From assembly GCA_050251035.1 (NCBI GenBank), contig JBFWNN010000017.1:24193-88192 (forward strand): DNA of 64,000 bases, given 5' to 3'. Within the stretch, counting starts at the first letter, position 1, and each line of letters opens with the position of its first letter. This DNA comes from Taklimakanibacter sp050251035. Lineage in GTDB: Bacteria > Pseudomonadota > Alphaproteobacteria > Rhizobiales > Aestuariivirgaceae. Below the pieces are notes generated by a model that searched no databases, was not told the DNA's origin, and saw nothing but the letters and a program-made list of their open reading frames with translations. Of this stretch, positions 8,098 to 15,451 are shown piece by piece. The translations under genes were made by a program, and so were the position numbers.

Positions 8098-8255
8098 GGC
8101 CTGGAGGAATTTCAGGATCAGCGCCACCCCAGCGTTCGACGGCGACTTCCCGCTTGCGGCAAGGCCGTGCGGGCGATACGAAATGTCGCCTTCAAAAGCC
8201 GTGCAAGCCATGGCCTTTTCCGGGATGATTGGGGGCAATCGAAGGAGATTTTCGT

Positions 8256-9779
8256 ATGAGCAATGACTTCCGCACCTTGAGCGAACTCTTCGGGTGCGGC
8301 CCCGGCGGTGCTCCGGCCATTCTGGCATCCGGCCGCCCGGCGCTGACCTATGACGGGTTGCGTCGCCTCGCGGCCACAACGACCACGGACTTGAACCGGC
8401 TGGGCATCGGCCGCAACGACCGGGTCGCCATCGTGCTGCCCAACGGTCCCGAAATGGCGACGGCCTTTCTCGCGATCGGCGCCGGCGCCACGACCGCGCC
8501 GCTCAACCCCGCCTACAAGGTCGAGGAGTTCGATTTCTACCTGAAGGATCTGTCCGCCAAAGCGCTCGTCGTAGACGCGCAAGGCCATGCGGCGGCCGAG
8601 CAGGCGGCCCGGCAGCTCGGCGTTCCGATCTTCCGGCTCGTCACCGCCAAGGACGCCGCCGCCGGCGAGTTCCGCATCGAGGGCGAAAGCCTCGGCCCGG
8701 CCAGGCTCGAGGGCCCCGCCCAGCCCGACGACATCGCGCTCATCCTCCACACCTCCGGCACGACGTCGCGCCCGAAGATCGTTCCCTTGAGCCAGGTCAA
8801 CGTGACCGCCTCGGCACGGCATATCCGCGCCTCGCTCGCTTTGACCGACGGCGACCGCTGCCTCAATGTCATGCCGCTGTTCCATATCCACGGGCTCATC
8901 GCCGCGGTGCTCTCCTCGCTCGCCGCGGGCGGCTCGATCTTCTGCACCACGGGCTTCAACGCCCTCAATTTCTTCAGCCTGCTCGACGAGGCGAAGCCGA
9001 GCTGGTACACCGCCGTGCCGACGATGCATCAGGCGATCCTGGCGCGCGCGGCGCGCAATGCCGAGGGCATCGCCCGGGCCAAACTGCGCTTCATCCGCTC
9101 GTCCTCGTCTTCGCTCCCGCCGCAAGTGATGGCGGAGCTCGAAAGCGTCTTCGGCTGCCCGGTGATTGAAGCCTATGGCATGACCGAGGCGGCGCATCAG
9201 ATGGCGTCCAACCCCTTGCCGCCGTCGAAGCGCATCGCCGGCAGCGTCGGGCGCGCGGCCGGGCCGGACGTCGCCATCATGGATGGCGAGGGAAAACTGC
9301 TGACGCCCGGCATGGTGGGCGAGATCGTCATCCGCGGTCCCAATGTCACGCAAGGCTACGAGAACAATCCCAAGGCCAATGCGGAAGCCTTCGCCCATGG
9401 CTGGTTCCATACCGGCGATCAGGGCACGATGGATGCCGAAGGCTATGTGCGCATCACCGGACGGCTCAAGGAGATCATCAATCGCGGCGGCGAGAAGGTC
9501 TCGCCGCGCGAGGTGGACGAGGTCCTGATGGACCACCCGGCGGTGCAACAGGTCGTGACCTTCGCCATGCCGCATGACAAGCTCGGTGAGGAGGTCGCCG
9601 CCGCGATCGTGCTGCGCGAAGGTGCTGCGGCGAGCGAGCGCGAGATCCGCGACTTCGCCGCGAGCCGCCTCGCCCAGTTCAAAGTGCCGCGCAAGCTCGT
9701 CTTCCTCGAAGAGATTCCGAAAGGCGCCACCGGCAAGCTGCAGCGCATCGGCTTGGCCGAGAAACTGGGACTGGGCTGA
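8256..9779 (+). CDS. Acyl-CoA synthetase, probable oxalate--CoA ligase type
   Basis: A 507-residue ANL-superfamily adenylating enzyme. It has the phosphate-binding loop LHTSGTTSRPKIVPLSQ, the adenine motif EAYGMTEAAHQMASNPLPP, the hinge region GWFHTGDQGTMDAEGYVRITGR and the C-terminal catalytic Lys motif (PKGATGKLQR). The AAHQM-SNPLPP context closely resembles the oxalyl-CoA synthetases AAE3/Pcs60. That specificity is my inference; a general medium-chain ligase is the alternative. Start at 8256 has AGGAG 8 nt upstream. It is followed after 1 bp by the ketopantoate reductase-like gene. Confidence 0.85.
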   Translation: MSNDFRTLSELFGCGPGGAPAILASGRPALTYDGLRRLAATTTTDLNRLGIGRNDRVAIVLPNGPEMATAFLAIGAGATTAPLNPAYKVEEFDFYLKDLSAKALVVDAQGHAAAEQAARQLGVPIFRLVTAKDAAAGEFRIEGESLGPARLEGPAQPDDIALILHTSGTTSRPKIVPLSQVNVTASARHIRASLALTDGDRCLNVMPLFHIHGLIAAVLSSLAAGGSIFCTTGFNALNFFSLLDEAKPSWYTAVPTMHQAILARAARNAEGIARAKLRFIRSSSSSLPPQVMAELESVFGCPVIEAYGMTEAAHQMASNPLPPSKRIAGSVGRAAGPDVAIMDGEGKLLTPGMVGEIVIRGPNVTQGYENNPKANAEAFAHGWFHTGDQGTMDAEGYVRITGRLKEIINRGGEKVSPREVDEVLMDHPAVQQVVTFAMPHDKLGEEVAAAIVLREGAAASEREIRDFAASRLAQFKVPRKLVFLEEIPKGATGKLQRIGLAEKLGLG

Positions 9780-9780
9780 C

Positions 9781-10758
9781 ATGCGCGTCTGCATATTCGG
9801 CGCGGGCGCCATCGGCGGGCTCGTCGGGGCGAAGCTCGCTCGGCAAGGCGAGGCCGAAGTGAGCCTCATCGCGCGCGGCGCGCATCTCGCCGCCATGCGC
9901 GACAAGGGCTTGACGCTCAAGGACGAAACCGGCGAGGCGACGGTCAAAGTACGCGCCACCGACCAGCCGGCCGAGCTCGGTCCCCAGGACTATGTGATCC
10001 TGGCCCTCAAGGCCCATTCGCTGCCCGGCATCCTGGCCGGCCTGAAGCCGCTGCTCGGCCCCGAGACGGCGGTCGTCACCGCGCAGAACGGCGTCCCCTG
10101 GTGGTATTTCTACAAGCATGGCGGCGTGCATGAGGGCCGACGCATCGAAGCCGTCGATCCCGGCGGGAGATTGTGGGACGCGATCGGCCCGGAGCGCGTG
10201 ATCGGCTGCGTCGTACATCCGGCGGCCGAGATCGAAGCGCCCGGCATCATCCGCCATACCGAAGGCGACCGCCTGCCGCTGGGCGAGCCTTCGGGCGAGA
10301 AGACCCAGCGCACCGCCGATCTCGCCAAGCTCTTGGTCGCAGCCGGCCTGCGCGCGCCCATTCGCCCGCAGATCCGCAATGAGATCTGGGTGAAGCTGTG
10401 GGGCAATCTTTCGCTCAACCCGGTGTCGGCGCTCACCGGCGGGACGCTCGAGCAGATCTGCCGGGATCCCGGCACCCGCGCGGTCATCCGCGCCATGATG
10501 GTCGAAGCCCAGGCGATCGGTGAGAAGCTCGGCGTCAGCTTCGGCGTCGATGTCGACCGCCGCATCGCCGGCGCCGAGGCGGTCGGCGCGCACAAGACAT
10601 CGATGCTGCAGGATCTTGAACTCGGGCGGCCGATGGAGATCGACGCGCTGGTGACGGCGGTCCGGGAGCTCGGACGCCTCACCGAAACGGCGACGCCGAC
10701 CATCGATGTCGTCGAGGCGCTCGTCCGGCAGCGCGCCAAGCTCGCCGGCTGCCTGTGA
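9781..10758 (+). CDS. Ketopantoate reductase family protein (PanE/ApbA-like)
   Basis: A 325-residue NAD(P)-dependent reductase. The Rossmann motif MRVCIFGAGAIGGLVGAKLA opens the protein; the catalytic Lys region NEIWVKLWGNLSLNPVSALTG and the C-terminal AHKTSMLQDLELGRPMEID are typical of 2-dehydropantoate 2-reductases. The ATG at 9781 starts right after the ligase stop, so the two genes form an operon. Beside a CoA ligase it could reduce another 2-oxo acid rather than act in CoA biosynthesis, since many genomes carry several PanE-like paralogues. Confidence 0.85.
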   Translation: MRVCIFGAGAIGGLVGAKLARQGEAEVSLIARGAHLAAMRDKGLTLKDETGEATVKVRATDQPAELGPQDYVILALKAHSLPGILAGLKPLLGPETAVVTAQNGVPWWYFYKHGGVHEGRRIEAVDPGGRLWDAIGPERVIGCVVHPAAEIEAPGIIRHTEGDRLPLGEPSGEKTQRTADLAKLLVAAGLRAPIRPQIRNEIWVKLWGNLSLNPVSALTGGTLEQICRDPGTRAVIRAMMVEAQAIGEKLGVSFGVDVDRRIAGAEAVGAHKTSMLQDLELGRPMEIDALVTAVRELGRLTETATPTIDVVEALVRQRAKLAGCL

Positions 10759-10862
10759 TAAGCTCCGCTCGCGCTTCTTCGGCGCAAGCAATCTGTGGCT
10801 GGCGAAATCCGTACGCTGGGTAATTCACCCCGGCGGCACCCGCATGATTTTATGTCTGCGTG

Positions 10863-10887
10863 GGAACATTTCCCTTACCGCTCCGTT
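10863..10887 (+). promoter_or_regulatory. EcfG-type (general stress sigma factor) promoter
   Basis: GGAAC at 10863-10867, a 16-bp spacer, and CGTT at 10884-10887 match exactly the alphaproteobacterial EcfG/RpoE2 consensus GGAAC-N16/17-CGTT. It lies about 43 bp upstream of the ATG at 10930, in the right orientation. The match is seen directly; control by the PhyR-NepR-EcfG stress pathway is inference. Confidence 0.75.
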
Positions 10888-10929
10888 AACGTTCTGCCAT
10901 GAGTGGAACTCGGCTGATGGAGTGAGTGA

Positions 10930-11283
10930 ATGGACAGAAGAGCGGTTCTCACAGGTTTGTTCGGCGTAGCCGGCGCAGCGACTCTCGCTGCTGTATTGCC
11001 GTCGCAAACCGAGGCGTTGGCGGGAGTTCCCGCTGACGAACTCGGCACCGGCGCGAATGTGCTTCCCGATCTCGAACAGTTGAAGGCGGATCCCGAGGGC
11101 AGCAACGCGACTCCCGTCAGCGACGACGGCTTCGAGGAGCTTGCCTGGCACCGAGGCCGACGGCATCGCCGGCGGCGGCGGCGCCGGCGCTGGCGGCGCG
11201 TTTGCCGGCGTTATTGGTGGCGCGGACGTTACCGTCGCCGTTGCCGCAGACGGCCATACTGGATCTGGATCAGCATCGGTTAG
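10930..11283 (+). CDS. Small Tat-signal, arginine-rich exported protein of unknown function
   Basis: A 117-residue protein. The N-terminus MDRRAVLTGLFGVAGAATLA is a twin-arginine style signal with a likely cleavage after ALA near residue 31. A short acidic linker (about 35-70) follows. Residues 75-108 contain 23 Arg among 34 positions with interspersed Trp, Tyr and Cys, ending WIWISIG. This resembles proteins annotated protamine-like in Bradyrhizobium relatives, but no function is established. GGAG lies 7 nt upstream of the ATG, and the EcfG-type promoter at 10863 makes it a likely stress-induced gene. Reality of the gene is supported by signal peptide plus promoter plus RBS. Confidence 0.7.
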   Translation: MDRRAVLTGLFGVAGAATLAAVLPSQTEALAGVPADELGTGANVLPDLEQLKADPEGSNATPVSDDGFEELAWHRGRRHRRRRRRRRWRRVCRRYWWRGRYRRRCRRRPYWIWISIG

Positions 11284-11320
11284 TCTTCGCGGACTATGGA
11301 ACGGTTGACCGGCGCTGCAT

Positions 11321-13645
11321 TCAACGCCGGTCAATTTCCTGTTGCATGGCGCGCCAGATGCGCTCCGGGGTGGCCGGCATGTCGATCGTCGTCACGCCGA
11401 ACGACCGCAGCGCATCGAGAATGGCGGAGATCACCGCGGGCGGCGCGCCGACGGTGCCGGATTCGCCCGCGCCTTTGCTGCCGAGCGGGTTGGTCAGGCA
11501 GGGCCAGCGCTCGTCGGTCAGCGAACGGATCATCGGCAGGTCCAGGGCTCTCGGCATCGCATAATCCTGGAACGTCGCCGTCAGCAGCTGGCCGGTCTCC
11601 GGATCATGGACGACCGCCTCCCAGAGCGCCTGCCCGACACCCTGCGCCACCCCGCCCTGGATTTGTCCTTCGACAATCATCGGGTTGATCACCACGCCGA
11701 CATCGTCGACGCACAGATATCTGTCGAGCCGGACGAAGCCCGTCTCGGGATCGATCTCCACCTCGCACACATGCGCTCCGTTGGGCCAGCTCCCGCTCGC
11801 CACCTCGTTGGTGAAGCCGAGGCTTAGTCGGCGTTTGGGCAATGTCGCCATGAGCTCGAACAATCCGACCGTGCGATCCGTCCCGACGACGCGGAACTGC
11901 GCTTTCTCATACAGCAGGTCATCCGCCGCGACTTCGAGATGCTCGGCTGCCGTCTTGCGGCAGGCGTCGAGCGCCGCTTCGGCCCCCAGCGCCACGGCGC
12001 TGCCGCCGACGAAGAGCGAGCGGGATCCGAAACTGCCGAAACCGCTGGCGCGATCGGTGTCTCCGGTTACGATCTTGACCGAGGCCGGATCAACCCCGAA
12101 GACCGCGGCGGCCATCTGGGCGAAGGTCGTCTCGAGGCCCTGCCCCATCGGGATGGTCGCCGACACCACGGTGATGCGCCCATCCGCCGCGACCGTGACG
12201 TCGACGGTCTCCTTGAAGGCCTGCGCGCCCGTCCATTCGACGAACAGCGAAAGACCGCGGCCGCGCAAGAGTCCGGCGGCGCCGGAATCGCGCTGGCGCT
12301 CTTCGAAGCCGTGCCAGTCGCTCTCGGCGAGGGCGCGCTCGAGAAGCTCGGGGAAATCGCCGGAATCATAGACCTCTCCGGTCGCGGCTCGATACGGCAT
12401 CTGCTCCGGCCTGACGAGGTTCCGCCGCCGCAGCTCGACGCGGTCGATGCCCGTCTGGACCGCGGCGGCATCGACAAGGCGCTCGATCAGATAGATCGCC
12501 TCGGGCCGGCCCGCGCCGCGATAGGGCGCCGTGGCCTGCATGTTGGTCAAGACGCCCACAGCCTCGATGTCGATTTCGGGGATGGCATAGACATTGGTCG
12601 CCACCTTGGCGCCGAGGACGAGCGCGACGAGAGGTCCCGACGGAGCGGGATAGGCGCCGAGATTGGCGCGCAGGCGCACCCGCAGGGCCGTGATCCTGCC
12701 CTCCGCGTCGAGCGCCAGGACGGCATCCGCTTCCTGGTCGCGCGCATGAGTCGAGCCGAGGAAATCCTCGCTGCGCGTCGCCATCCAGCGCACCGGGCGC
12801 TGGAGGCTGAAGGCGAGATAGGCCACCAGCGCGTCCTCGGGGTAGAGATAGCCCTTCATGCCGAAGCCGCCGCCGATGTCGGCCACCATGATGCGCAAGC
12901 GCTCCGCCGGCCAGCCGAGGACATGCTCGGCGAGATAATGATGCACCGCGGTCGGATTCTGGCTCGCGGCGTGAAGGACGACCCTGCCCGTCTCCGTCTC
13001 GAACACGGCGGAGGCGCCGCGCGGCTCGAGCGGTGCCGCGAAGAGCCGCTGGTTGCGCACCGACAGAGCGACCCTGTGCGCGGCGTGGGCAAAAGCGGCA
13101 TCGACCTTCGTCGATGAGCCAAAGCGCTCCATCACCACGCTGTTCGATCCGGCCGGCGGCCAGATCAGGGGCGCTCCGTCCGCCAGAGCCGCGCCGATGC
13201 CGGCCAGATGCGGCAGGAGCTCGAAATCGATCGCGATGAGAGTGAGCGCGCTCTCGGCCTGGTGCCGCGACATGGCGACGACGGCCACGACCGGCTCGCC
13301 GACATGCCGCACGCGCTCGCGCGCCAGGAGCCATCTGGGCGGCGTCGCCATGGCGGAGCCGTCAGGCGCCCGATAATGCCGCAGGATAGGGATGGGCCTG
13401 ACGCCGCTCGCGGCGAGATCGTCTCCGGTGAGGACGGCGACGACGCCATCGGCGGCCCGTGCCGCCGCGACATCGATCGACAGGATCCGCGCATGGGCAT
13501 GCGGCGAGCGCAGGATCGCCAGATGGAGCTCGCCCACATGCTTGACGTCGTCGACGAAGGTCGCGCGGCCGGTGATCAGTCGCTCATCCTCCAGGCGCGG
13601 CAGAGAATGGCCCGCGCCAAATCTGACACTTTCGCCGGCCGCCAT
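11321..13645 (-). CDS. Xanthine dehydrogenase/CO dehydrogenase family molybdopterin-binding (large) subunit
   Basis: A 774-residue molybdenum hydroxylase large subunit: N-terminal GAGHSLPRLEDERLITGRATFVDDV, Mo-site motifs GGFGMKGYLYPEDALVAYLA, YRGAGRPEAIYLIERLVD, MGQGLETTFAQ and the catalytic Glu segment GSKGAGESGTVGAPPAV. The active-site loop is AYRGAGR-like rather than the AYRCSFR of form I CO dehydrogenase, so CO is not the expected substrate. The medium (FAD) and small (2Fe-2S) subunits are not adjacent, which is unusual. It follows a RidA gene by 10 bp, in the same direction as the amino acid importer, and may hydroxylate an N-heterocycle or aldehyde. Confidence 0.88.
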   Translation of the reverse strand: MAAGESVRFGAGHSLPRLEDERLITGRATFVDDVKHVGELHLAILRSPHAHARILSIDVAAARAADGVVAVLTGDDLAASGVRPIPILRHYRAPDGSAMATPPRWLLARERVRHVGEPVVAVVAMSRHQAESALTLIAIDFELLPHLAGIGAALADGAPLIWPPAGSNSVVMERFGSSTKVDAAFAHAAHRVALSVRNQRLFAAPLEPRGASAVFETETGRVVLHAASQNPTAVHHYLAEHVLGWPAERLRIMVADIGGGFGMKGYLYPEDALVAYLAFSLQRPVRWMATRSEDFLGSTHARDQEADAVLALDAEGRITALRVRLRANLGAYPAPSGPLVALVLGAKVATNVYAIPEIDIEAVGVLTNMQATAPYRGAGRPEAIYLIERLVDAAAVQTGIDRVELRRRNLVRPEQMPYRAATGEVYDSGDFPELLERALAESDWHGFEERQRDSGAAGLLRGRGLSLFVEWTGAQAFKETVDVTVAADGRITVVSATIPMGQGLETTFAQMAAAVFGVDPASVKIVTGDTDRASGFGSFGSRSLFVGGSAVALGAEAALDACRKTAAEHLEVAADDLLYEKAQFRVVGTDRTVGLFELMATLPKRRLSLGFTNEVASGSWPNGAHVCEVEIDPETGFVRLDRYLCVDDVGVVINPMIVEGQIQGGVAQGVGQALWEAVVHDPETGQLLTATFQDYAMPRALDLPMIRSLTDERWPCLTNPLGSKGAGESGTVGAPPAVISAILDALRSFGVTTIDMPATPERIWRAMQQEIDRR

Positions 13646-13655
13646 GCGACGCGCC

Positions 13656-14015
13656 TCAGCGGCTGGCGGTGACGGCGATGGCGACGAAATGGGCCGGCGT
13701 CACCAGCTTCGCCTCGAAGGCGGTGCGCGTCGGGATGGCCTCCGGGCTCACCCATGCGTCCCACACGGCATTGACCTCGTCATAGTGCCTGAGATCGGCG
13801 AATATGACGGTGGCGGTCAGGAGCTTCGACTTGTCGGAGCCGCATTGGCCGAGATAGTCGTCGATCTGGGCCAGGACCTGCCGCGTCTGCTCGCCCGCGG
13901 TGGGCAGCGGATCGACGGCCACCTGACCCGCGAGATAGACGGTGTCGCCGTGGATCACGGCCTTGTTGTAGAGCGGGCTCTTTCCCGGCCGCATGCCGGT
14001 GCGGATGATCGACAT
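13656..14015 (-). CDS. RidA family protein (YoaB-like)
   Basis: A 119-residue protein with the short RidA layout: NKAVIHGDTVYLAGQVAVDP, RQVLAQIDDYLGQCGSDKSKLL and C-terminal PAHFVAIAVTA. The start at 14015 (MSIIRTG) is preferred because GAGAGGA lies upstream and it matches the family length; 14045 and 14072 are in-frame alternatives. It is the third RidA paralogue in 14 kb, placed between an amino acid permease gene and the molybdenum hydroxylase gene, consistent with removal of a reactive imine in catabolism of a nitrogen compound. Confidence 0.82.
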   Translation of the reverse strand: MSIIRTGMRPGKSPLYNKAVIHGDTVYLAGQVAVDPLPTAGEQTRQVLAQIDDYLGQCGSDKSKLLTATVIFADLRHYDEVNAVWDAWVSPEAIPTRTAFEAKLVTPAHFVAIAVTASR

Positions 14016-14090
14016 CAGTTCCTGCTTCCTCTCGTTCAAATCCATGCCGCATCGCTGATCACGGGCGGACATGGCGTTCCAGTCATGGCT

Positions 14091-14732
14091 CTAAGCGCGG
14101 GCAACTTTCGCCTCCAGGCGGCCGGCAAGGCGTGACAGCGGCACCGAGATCGCGATGTAGACGGCAATGATGAGGGCGGTGATGAAGCCCATCTGCCCGG
14201 TCAGCTGCATCAGGCTCTGGCCGCGATAGAGAATCTCGGGCGAGCCCACCGCCGCGGCGAGCGTCGCGAGCTTCAAGAGGCTGATGAAGGAATTGAGCAG
14301 CGGGGCCATCGCATAGGGCAAGGCCTGCGGCAGGACGACCAGGCGGAACACCCTCAAGGGCGTGAGGCCGAGGCTCGTGCCGGCCTCGCGCTGGGTGGGC
14401 GGCACCGTCATCAAGGCGGCGCGATAATACTCCGCGGCGAAGGCAGATTCGGTGATGCCGAGCGCCAGGATCGCCGCCACCACGCCCGGCACGTCGAGCC
14501 CCCAGGCGCCGATCCCGAAATAGAGCAGGTAAAGCATCACGAGCTGGGGCATGGAGCGCAGCAGCGTCACCAGGATGCGGGCCAGCCAGCGCAGCGCCGT
14601 CGATCCCATGTCCTCCATGGCGCCGAGGACTATCCCGAGCACGACCGACAGGATCCAGGCGCCGACGGCGATCTCGAGCGTGACGCCCAGCCCCTTGAGC
14701 AAGGTCATGACGATTTCGCCCGCCGACATCAT
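14091..14732 (-). CDS. Polar amino acid ABC transporter permease (second)
   Basis: A 213-residue HisM/GlnP-type membrane protein with about five transmembrane helices. The EAA-loop signature is visible as REAGTSLGLTPLRVFRLVVL and ends LPQALPYAMAP. The ATG at 14732 overlaps the stop of the upstream permease (ATGA), with GGAG 6 nt upstream. It forms one importer with the permease at 14729, the ATPase at 16977 and the binding protein at 17829. A longer frame to 15077 is a shadow of the other permease. Confidence 0.9.
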   Translation of the reverse strand: MMSAGEIVMTLLKGLGVTLEIAVGAWILSVVLGIVLGAMEDMGSTALRWLARILVTLLRSMPQLVMLYLLYFGIGAWGLDVPGVVAAILALGITESAFAAEYYRAALMTVPPTQREAGTSLGLTPLRVFRLVVLPQALPYAMAPLLNSFISLLKLATLAAAVGSPEILYRGQSLMQLTGQMGFITALIIAVYIAISVPLSRLAGRLEAKVARA

Positions 14733-15424
14733 GCCGGCTCCGCAACGGCCTTCGCGGCGCGCGGCGCTGCAAGCCCGAGCCGGCGCGCGAGGAAGGTCTC
14801 CACTTTGCCGGACAGCAAGGTCAAAGGCACGATGAGGGCGAGATACATGACCGCCAGCAGCGTGAAGACCTCGAAGGGCTTGAACGTCTCGGAGACCAGA
14901 ATGGTCGCCGACATCGACACCTCGTTGACGGCGATGAGCGAGGCCAGCGCGCTGTTCTTGATGAGCTGGATCAGCATATTGAGGGTGGCCGGCATCGCCG
15001 GCGGCAGCGCCTGGGGAAGGATGACGCGCGTGAAGACGCCCCACCAGCCGAGGCCCAAGCTGGTGCCCGCTTCCCACTGCATGTCGGGAACCGAGCGCAG
15101 GCCGGCGCGATAGATCTCGCTCACATAGGCGGCCTCGTTGAGCGCGAGGCCGAGCACCGCCAAGGCGAAGGATGAAAGGCCCAAGGTCTCGGTGTAGCGG
15201 CCGAGCACATAATAGAGAAAGAACAGCAGAGCCAGCAGCGGGATGCTTCTGAAGATGTCGACATAGAGACGGGCGATGGCGCGCACAAAGCGGTGCGGGC
15301 TGATGAACATGACCGACAGCGCGGCGCCGAGCAGGACGGAGATGAGGCCCGCGAGCGCGACCAGCTCCAGCGTGACCCAGAGGCCCGCCGCCATCACGCC
15401 TGCCCAGCCCATCACCGTGCTCAC
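14729..15424 (-). CDS. Polar amino acid ABC transporter permease (first)
   Basis: A 231-residue HisQ/GlnP-type permease with EAA loop QWEAGTSLGLGWWGVFTRVI and LPQALPPAMPATLNMLIQL. It starts with GTG at 15424, preceded by AAGG at 7 nt; ATG at 15412 is an alternative. Its coding sequence overlaps the next permease by 4 bp, so the two are translationally coupled and probably form a heterodimer. Confidence 0.9.
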   Translation of the reverse strand: MSTVMGWAGVMAAGLWVTLELVALAGLISVLLGAALSVMFISPHRFVRAIARLYVDIFRSIPLLALLFFLYYVLGRYTETLGLSSFALAVLGLALNEAAYVSEIYRAGLRSVPDMQWEAGTSLGLGWWGVFTRVILPQALPPAMPATLNMLIQLIKNSALASLIAVNEVSMSATILVSETFKPFEVFTLLAVMYLALIVPLTLLSGKVETFLARRLGLAAPRAAKAVAEPA

Positions 15425-15451
15425 GTCATCACCTTGCCCTTGACCCGGCGC

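Noticed and set aside
8118..9959. A 613-codon minus-strand ORF opposite the CoA ligase
   Set aside because: It is a GC-rich mirror of the ligase gene, with Arg/His/Gly-rich composition and no recognisable domain.
11321..13645. Form I carbon monoxide dehydrogenase (CoxL)
   Set aside because: The active-site loop is of the AYRGAGR type rather than AYRCSFR, and CoxM/CoxS are absent, so CO oxidation is not supported.
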